A stretch of DNA of 64,000 nt, from the NCBI RefSeq assembly GCF_901709675.1, contig NC_051091.1, forward strand, positions 14,108,967-14,172,966, in the 5' to 3' direction. Numbering within the stretch: position 1 is the first letter of the stretch; each line of letters opens with the position of its first letter. The position numbers and the translations under genes were made by a program. The DNA is from Syngnathus acus (lineage: Eukaryota; Chordata; Actinopteri; Syngnathiformes; Syngnathidae). This document shows positions 20,101-29,100 of the stretch, piece by piece. The notes under the pieces were generated by a model. It was not told the DNA's origin. It worked only from the letters and a program-made list of their open reading frames with translations, and did not search any database.

Positions 20101-23100
20101 CAAGGCCTCCTTCCGTTGGCAGCAGTGTCAAAGGTCTGTGGTGCGCCGCAGGTGAAAACAGGAGACACTTGATTCCTGGGATGATCGGTCCCCTCCTGGG
20201 CGTCACTCTGGTGCCTCAGGCGGAGATCCGCAATATCATGGTCCCCATCTTCCATGACATGATGGACTGGGAGCAGCGCAAAGAGGGCAGCTTGAAACAG
20301 GTTAGCCCTCCTTCGCCACCGAGCGACATGCTTTCACCTGCATCTACAAGGCACCTTGTCTTCATAGGCTGGTATTGTTTGCGCGTTTGAACCCGAGCGC
20401 AAGCCTTGCCCCGGGTGTCTGGAGAGTGCTTTCAAACACAGTGCCGGTGGACTTGATTTGTGCTTATTGTGGTGGTGTAGGTGGAGGCCGAGCTGATTGA
20501 CAAGCTGGATGCTTTGGTTTCCGAAGGCAAAGGCGACGATGACTACAGAGAACTCCTCAGTTTGCTGTAAACCCAAACGTTTAGTGTCCTGAGAAGCCTG
20601 GGTTACACGGCTGTATTTCAACTCATTCCTTGATTGAACCTTTTGTTTTGTGCACGACCGCTGCTGTGGCCTGTTTGCTCTGTGCGATGGGGATTAGAAC
20701 TCTTCTGTTGGAGCCATACCCCAGGTATGCAGGCACTCGCTCCGTCTTGCCGCCTCGTCTGCCTGAAAGTGACTTGTATGGATCTACGCAAGAATTCAAA
20801 TGCAGCGATATTCTGTCCAAAGATGCCATTTCGAGTCTTGTTTGTGTGTGTTGCTTATGACTGACCCAAAGAGGAGATGCAAGGATTGAATTCATCCATT
20901 GATTTGTTGTTTTCTTTAAGTCTGTTGGAGAAGATTGAGCAGCAAACTTGGAGAGAGACCGGCACCTCATTGGTTACGTCAGTCACTCGCCTGATGGAAC
21001 GTCTTTTGGACTACAGGTGGGTTGATCTAAGTGAAACGCTGTGCCCATTTGTAAAAGAGGCTTTTGTTGGACATGATTGACCATGCCCAAAAGCTGCAAT
21101 GGAGAAGTGATGAGCTTTGTCTATCTCGTCCTTAGGGATGGCATGAGAGGAGATGAGAAGAGCAAGAACACAGGGTGCACCGTCAATCTCTTGGTGAGAC
21201 AAATGACGACGGATGAACGACCGATGATGCATTCCGCCGTTAAGACAATGTTGATGCTCAGACCTTCTACAAATCGGAGCTCAACAAGGAGGAAATGTAT
21301 ATCCGCTACATCCACAAACTGTGTGACTTGCATGTGGGGGCGGGCAACTACACTGGTACAGCGCAGGCACACACGCGCGCACACGCGGGAGGAAGGCAGG
21401 CACTTGGGCGACATTTGTTTGTGACGACGACCCACAGAGGCAGCTTTCACGCTTTTGTTGTACTGGGAGTTGCTGCACTGGGACGAGCGGCCGACAAAAG
21501 AGCTTCTGCGTTATCCCTCTCAGTCTGAGTGGCAGCGCAAGGAAGCGCTTTCCCGCAAGCTCATCCACTATTTTGCCAAGGGGAAGGTAAAGAAAGCTCA
21601 TCCACTATTTTGCCAAATTTGTGTCAAAGTGCACCTTTGAGCAGTGCAAGTGGCTCAAGTTAGGTTTCAGGTCAGTCAAATGAGTCGCTAAACTTATCGG
21701 TACTGCCTGCCTGCGTACAGTGTTGGGAGTTTGGCATCCCTCTGTGCAGGGAACTGGCTTTCCAGTATGAATCCTTGTACGACTATCAGAGTCTCAGCTG
21801 GATTCGGGTCAGTATGACAAAGACCTTCCACACGCCGCCGGTCGCTTCCGTAATGTCGCCGCACAATTCCGAGAGAATGGCTCGCGCTTTCATCTCGTCT
21901 GCTGTGATTTCTTTGGCTGAACAGAAATTGGAGGCGGCCTACTTTGATGACATCATGGAGCAACAACGTTTGGAACCCAAATTCTTCAGGGTGGGATTCT
22001 ACGGCAGGATGTTCCCCTTCTTCCTCAGGGTCAGTTGAAGCTTTTTGCAATGCTTGCGCAATGAAGCCTCTGGAGGCGTCGAGCAATAGATGTCGCACAG
22101 TGCACAAATGCCAAGCCCTCTAAGTTTGCACGTGTCTCTGCCAGAACAAAGAGTTTGTGTGCCGCGGTTACGACTACGAACGCCTGGAGGCCTTTCAGCA
22201 GAGGATGCTGGCAGAGTTCCCGCAAGCCATCGCCATGCGGCACCCCAACCAGCCCGATGAAGCCATTCTGCAGTCCAACGCTCAGTGTATCCTGCTTTGG
22301 TGTGCGCGTCCGCTGCAGCCGCCGCCGCGGTGGGCAGCTTGTCTTCTATTCTTTGACCGGCGGCGCCCAGACCTTCAGATTTACGCCGTCACACCAGTTC
22401 CCGAAGCTGCCGGCATCCTCCGGTCGCACCGAGTCCCTGACCGAATCAAGAGTTTTTACCGGGTTAACAATGTTCACCGTTTCCGGCACGACCGACCATT
22501 CCATAAAGGACCCAAAGATCCAGATAATGAGTTCAAGGTCATTGGCTTACTTGCATTGTCCTACCAAATAGGTGAAAAAGCACACCTGCTTTGATTGTCC
22601 CAAAGTGCATCTTGCCAATTTGCCACGGCATCCTTCAAACCACTGAAAATTAATTTCCCTTCACTCTGTACATCATGCGAGAATAGTGTGTACAGTAGAA
22701 CCTCTGACTTCGACCATAATTCGTTCCAGAAAACTGGTCGGACACTGATTTAATTCAATTTTTCCCATAAGAAATAATGGAAAACGGATTAATCCGTTCT
22801 GACGTAGCAACATTGAACCCTTTTGCGTAATAATTAGTGATTATTGTGTGGCATGTCGGTTCGCCAGGCAAATAGTGGCGCTAAATTGACACGAACGAGA
22901 CACAACAACATCAAGACGTACATTACTGGAGAAAGGAAGCTTTTATACACAACCCCTCATTATGGGGGACAAATGAAATGCATATGATGCCGTGTTTAAG
23001 TTAAAGGCAGTCGATTTGGCTCTTAACGAAGAAAATAGAGCTGCTACTGGAGAGGTTTCTTCTGGCCACTAGAGGGCACTAGGCTATTGTTGATGACATC

Positions 23101-26100
23101 TTGTTGCATCGTCCTTTTCAGAATTTTTGTTCCAGGTCATGTCTTCATTTCATGGCTTTATGCTCTCAAGACGCACTTTAGCTTGTCGAGCCGAACCAAA
23201 CGTTGATTCGGGGACGTCGATGAGCCTCGACCCAGCTCGAAAAGCTGTTCTGAGTTTGGTGTTTTGTTTGGTTTTGGGGGTTCAAAAGCTTCGAATATTT
23301 TCGAATTCCGATTTGTTTGAACCTGGAGTTCAAGGTTCTACTGTATGTGTTTGCACTGCCGGATAGTTAGTGTAAAAGTCAAGGGCGGATCAGCCGATCA
23401 ACACGTGGAAAGTCTGCAATGTTGAAGAAAAACGCAAGAACTAATTTTGATGATGTCGGCCGCTTTGCTGTTGCAGAGTCTTTGGATCGAGCGGACAACT
23501 CTGGTCCTGGCTCACCCCTTGCCTGGAATTTCACCCTGGTTTGAGGTGGAGGAGCAAGAGCTGGTGAGTGAATGAGAGAGTGAATGAGTGACTGGACGGC
23601 AAAGCGACAGTGGTTCACACGCGTCCAAACCGACGGCCGAGGCTGATCTCAAAGTGGCTTAATGGATCCTCACAAGAAGATCCCTTCGCAGCCAGGTCTG
23701 CCCTAAAGAGGGAACACTCGCAAGTGTCAAGGCCAACCCTTTCAGGTGGAGGTGAGTCCGCTGGAAAACGCTGTCAGTGTGGTGGAGAACAAGAACCAGG
23801 AGCTGCGTGCGCTCATCAGCCGCTATCACCTCATGCGGCCGCATGGTGTCGACGATGTCGCCGGTGACGATGTCAACCTGCTCAGCATGACGCTCAATGG
23901 CGTGGTGGACGCTGCCGTCAACGGAGGCATCGCTCGTTACCAGGAGGTGGGTACGGTGATGGGCTTTTGTTGCGCACGCCCTGCTTTCACTTGCCAAGAC
24001 GCCACTTCCTGAGCCTCTCTGCCATTTCACCATTTCAGGCTTTCTTCGACGAGGATTACATCGGCAGCCACCCTCAGGATGGCGACAAAATCTCGCAGCT
24101 GAAAGACTTGATGCAGGAGCAGGTGAGAAGCGCGAGTGCCACCCTCGTCCAACCGGATGATGTCAAAAGCTTCCTTCCAGCTTGAGGTGCTGGGAACTGG
24201 CCTGGCCGTGCACGGCAGACTGGTGCATCCCGAAATGCGGCCGCTGCACAAGAAGCTGATGGATCGGTTCCAGGTGATCAGGAGCAGCCTCTGCCGGGTA
24301 AGAACTCAGGACAGCAAAAATCCTCTTTGATGCAACCCCGTTGACCTTTGCTGCAAATGTCGCCATGCGTGCTCTGGGCTGGGACGCTGAAGAATTGTTG
24401 CCTGACAAACGTTTTGAGCGGGTGATTTGCCACCGTTGATTGAGGTTGCCATTGTGCCCGTGTTGCAGGCGGCGTGCGCTGCAAGCCAAGCCAACGCTGC
24501 TGGAGGAATTGCGGGTCCCGAGGGCTTCGTGGTGCACCGACACAGGTCAGCGTCCTTTGTCTTGAAAGGAAATCGGTGCGGCAGTGAATAGATTTGTCTC
24601 GAATAAATTTGAAAAGTCCATTCTGCATTTGAAACGAGCCTTTTTGCACTTGCCATGGACCGGAAATGGCATTCCGGGCACTTGGGAGTCGGGTAACAAC
24701 CAGTCACTGCTCTCCTAACATTGACAAGCTTATTACGCTGGACGTCATTGTCAGTGGACAGCAAGTGGTAAAATGTATTTTCAAACATGAAAAATGAAAA
24801 TTGAAAAAAATGAAGTTGGCAACTTTTTACTGCTGAAACTTGCCAAAAGCATCTCACATGCCTATATCAAAGTTAATTGTCTCAATTGCAGCTGATGGCA
24901 CGCGACCCAGCCCTTATCTCGTCTTGTGTCTTTTGCTTGAAGGAGCAAAGAGCGGTGCAGTGTGTCAACTTGTCTTTTCCCTTTTTCCTTCAGTCCCACT
25001 CGAGTGGAGTCTCGGCGTCCCCGTTCCCTGTCTACCTTTCTCGCCGCCTCAGATCGTGCCAAGTGCATTCATCTGGCATTTTGTTTGCTTCCTTCCGTTT
25101 CTCTCCGTTCCCTCCCACTGCGGTTGACGTCGTCTGGGCCTTTGTCATCTCCCCACTTGGCTTCTTCTCTCACACCACATCTCCAGTGAGGCGGCAAATG
25201 TTGGAAATGTGCCCATTCTGGCCGACGGCCAAGACCTCTACGGCATTCAGGTGAGGCAAGCGAATCGGGAGAAGCGCGAGTCTGAGCAAATTGTGTCTCA
25301 TTGCTCTGCTACCAGCCGTAGGAAATCAAGCAGACACTATTATTTTTCTACCTAACGTAGTAAACACGTTTACAGTGCCCAAACACAGATTTGAAAGGCA
25401 ACCGCTCGCCAGCTGCTAAAATTGCCTCCACCATCGGGTTAGCACCTCCGGCAAGGAAACCTTTTGCCCGTGGATGTTGGGCTCCGCTGGGTGGCTCGAC
25501 CGTACTACTGTATAGCTTGCGTTCACCGCAGTCTTTGGATTCTGCCTTTCTCATTCTTTGAAATAGGACGGAGGCTGGGCCTAAGTTCGATCAACAACAC
25601 AAAAACATTTTTATCAAGTCATACAATGATGTATTTTCTTCAAATCCAAGTCGAGTCAAACATTGAACCTAACTGCAAGCCAAGCAGAGCAGGTCCATCG
25701 CTACCAGCAGAATGTTGACATGTCAAATGTTGGACTGCAGGCAAGCCGCTCCTGCGTCAACCTTAGCTGCACCCACCCTGCTCCCTTTCACGCTGTCAGC
25801 TCGGTTCTGCCAACGCGCGTAGGTAATGACCGCGCATGCCTGAAAAGCACCTAGCAACCTCACTCGCCTCCCCGCCTTCGTCCGTGTCAGAAAAGAGCAC
25901 AGACGAAACGATGATGTTTTTTCCGCAGCAGCGAGAGCACCCCAACAGCATCATGTACCGAAACTTGAGTGAGGACGGACAGGTTAGCACGCACGCACGC
26001 AGAATAGAAACGACCAAGGGGACATGCTGTTTGCTCGCATGCTGGAGTCTGAAAAGGCCCTCAGCCTTCCACTTAAAATTTCGCTCCTTTCTTCTTCCAG

Positions 26101-29100
26101 AGAGTGTTCCTCCATCAGCTGATGAGTCCGGCTTGGAAACCCTGCAGCGACCCCTACCTGTCCTCCTCTGACAAAGGTCGGTAAGTCTTCGGATTCACAT
26201 TTAACAAACCCTCCTAAACTGGCCTTGCTTTGGCAGTTGTGACCGCGGTGGCTAGCAGTTGGAGTTTGGACAGCGTGACCAGAAAAGTCATCCCTGTTCT
26301 GTCTGCCCACGTTGGCGCCGCACCTCCCGTTCCCCCACGGAATACGCCAGCGCACGGTACGGCTGCGTGCAAATGCCCCTTTCCTTTGAGTTGGTCGAGC
26401 AGTTGGCAAAATACACTGCTCAAAAAAATGAAAGGAACACTTTGAAAATACATCAGATTTCAATGGTGACAACAAAACTGTTGGATATCTACACTGATAT
26501 GGACAGTTTAATGTCTCAGGAACAAAAAGATGCCACATCTTTCGATGGAAATAAAAGTTTGCAGCCTACAGAGGGCTCAGTATATAGACACCCCAAAAAT
26601 CAAAGTGAAAAAATTATGTGGCAGGCTCGTCCATTTTGCCCAAATTCAATTTCTGCAACTCAAAATTTTTTTCAATATCTTGTGTGGCCCCCACGTGCTT
26701 GTATGCATGCTTGACAACGTTGTGGCATGCTCCTAATGAGACGACGGATCTTGTGGGATGTCCTCCCAGATCTGTCTAAGGGCATCAGTGAGCTCCTGTA
26801 AAGTCTGAGGAGCAACCTGGCGGCGTCTGATTGACTGAAACATTATGTCCCAGAGGTGTTCTATCGGGTCTAGATCAGGTGATCGTGAGGGCCATTCAAT
26901 TGTGTCAATTCCTTCATCCTCCATATACTGTCTGCATACTCTTGCCACATGAGGCTGGGCATTGTTGTGGATCAGGAGGAACCCAGGACCTACTGCACCA
27001 GCGTAGGGTCTGACCATGGGTGCAAGGATTTCATCCCGATACCTAATGGCAGTCAGACTGCCGTTCTCTAGCCTGTAGAGGTCTGTTCGTCTCTCCATGG
27101 AAATGCCTCCCCAGACCATCACTGACCCACCACCGAACCGGTCATGCTGACTGATGTTGCAGGCAGTATAGTGCTCTCCTTGGCTTCTCCAGACCCTTTC
27201 ACGTCTATCACAGGTGCTCAGGGTATACCCGCTCTCATCTGTGAAAAGCACAGGGCGCCAGTGGCGGACTTGCCAATTCTGGTGTTCTATGGCAAATGCC
27301 AATCGAGCTCCACGGTGCTGAGCAGTGTGCACAGGGTATACTACAGCAGTGGTCCCCAACCACCGGGCCGCGGACCGGTACCGGTCCGTGGGTCACTTTG
27401 TACCGGGCCGCCAAGCCACACGGAAAAAAAAAAAAAAATTTTTTAATCGAGGATCAATTAATTCAGGTCAAGACGCTCGTCCCGGTCACGTGACATGTTT
27501 CCCCAGTCGAGCCCGCAAAGCTAGCAAAAATGAGTAAGTATTTATTTTGAAAAATATAAAAAGAATTGGCGATTCTCTCCCAATTACATCCGTCGGTTCA
27601 GGTCAAGACGCTCGTCTCGGTCACGTGACATGTCACCTCAGTTGAGCCCGCGAAGCAAGCAAAAATTAGCAAGAAACAGAGATGTTTGGAAAGCTTCTTC
27701 GGAAAGGGAAAAAAGCCCAATGAGGAGACGGAAGAAGAAGAGGCTACGACTTCTAAGAAAAGGAAAGCTGCATTTAAAAGACTATGACGCGCCAAGCCCA
27801 CTCTGCATAATATGTGGCGACAGGCTAGCTAACGAGGCAATGAAGCCCTCAAAACTGCTTCGGCACATGGACACCAAGCATCCTGCATTAAAAGACAAAC
27901 CTTAACCACTTCGGGTGTCATTGTCTCCGATTACGCCTAGATGGGACCGGCTCGTTTCTGAGAAACAAGCTCAGTGCTCCCACTAATTCAATGTAATGGT
28001 GAGTTTTATTTTAATGTCGTTTATACTTGTTTTTATAATAATAATAATAATAATTCATTCAATTTATATAGCGCTTTTCAATAACCCAAAGACGCTTTAC
28101 AGATAACAAAAAAAAAAGGGGGGGGTACGTATGGGGGGGGGTGAGACAATAGGATATAGTTAATAACAGGACATCGGTCAGCAGTGCAAAGGAGATGGAT
28201 GGAGGAGCAGGAGGGGCGCAAGCGGAGGTTGTTGAAGTTGGCAGTACGGGAGGTGGGGGTGACGGGGGGTTGGTAGTCCAAAAAGAGGAGATGGGTGAGC
28301 CATCGGGGAAGTGCCGGTCCAGATGTTGGACCAGATGGACCAGATGGTGATGCCGGTCGACCTCGACTGCACCCGCTCGAACGGCAGGCCCCAACGCACC
28401 ACGGCGGCACACAGCAGAGCCACGGTTGGCGAGCCCGCAGGGAGTGGAGCCCGCAGGGAGTGGAGCCCGCAGGGAGTGGAGCCCGTCGCCCGAGAACGCC
28501 GGACGGAAGGCCAGAGAGCCAGGCCAGAGCTGCCGTAGAGTCCACAGCAGGCGGCCACAGGCTCAGAGTCGGGAGGCAGGAGGGTCCGGTGGTGGTTTTG
28601 GCCAGTTGGCTGTTGGCTAGCTGGCTAACGTAGCTGGTAGTCCGAGGGAGAGGAAACAGATAGGTGAGAGCGGAGCTGCGGGAATGCGAAGTGGATGGAG
28701 GACAACACGAGAAAAATAAAAGAAGAGACAGGTGCACTGAAAACAGGAAAATGAAAAACAAGTAACGGACACGGTCCGGGACAGAAGCGGCAGTCAACAA
28801 GTTTGACGCCAGCGTGCTCTAACCCGGAAGACAACAGACGGTGGGGGAGGAGACAACCTTTATGCCAGTCGTATCATTTTATTTCATCGTATTCATATAT
28901 TTATTATAAATGTATTATTTATTTATATAAATGTATTATTTAGTTATATAAATCTATTATTTATTTATATAAAGGCCGGTCCGCGAAAATATTTCTGACA
29001 CGTAACCGGTCCGTGGCGCGAAAAAGGTTTGGAATCACTGTACTACAGGACGTTGTGCCCTGAGGCCACCCTCGTGAAGTCTGTTTCTGACTGTTTGGAC

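Noticed and set aside
24840-25254. Overlapping frames of 75-125 codons upstream of dock3-like exon 48
   Set aside because: Only [22 protein letters not shown] after the acceptor at 25186 has the correct frame and phase. The rest is pyrimidine-rich intron.
28295-28633. Several overlapping long frames at 28.1-28.8 kb on both strands
   Set aside because: They are GC-rich, repetitive and proline/arginine biased, lying within repeat sequence inside the hAT. They have no domain.
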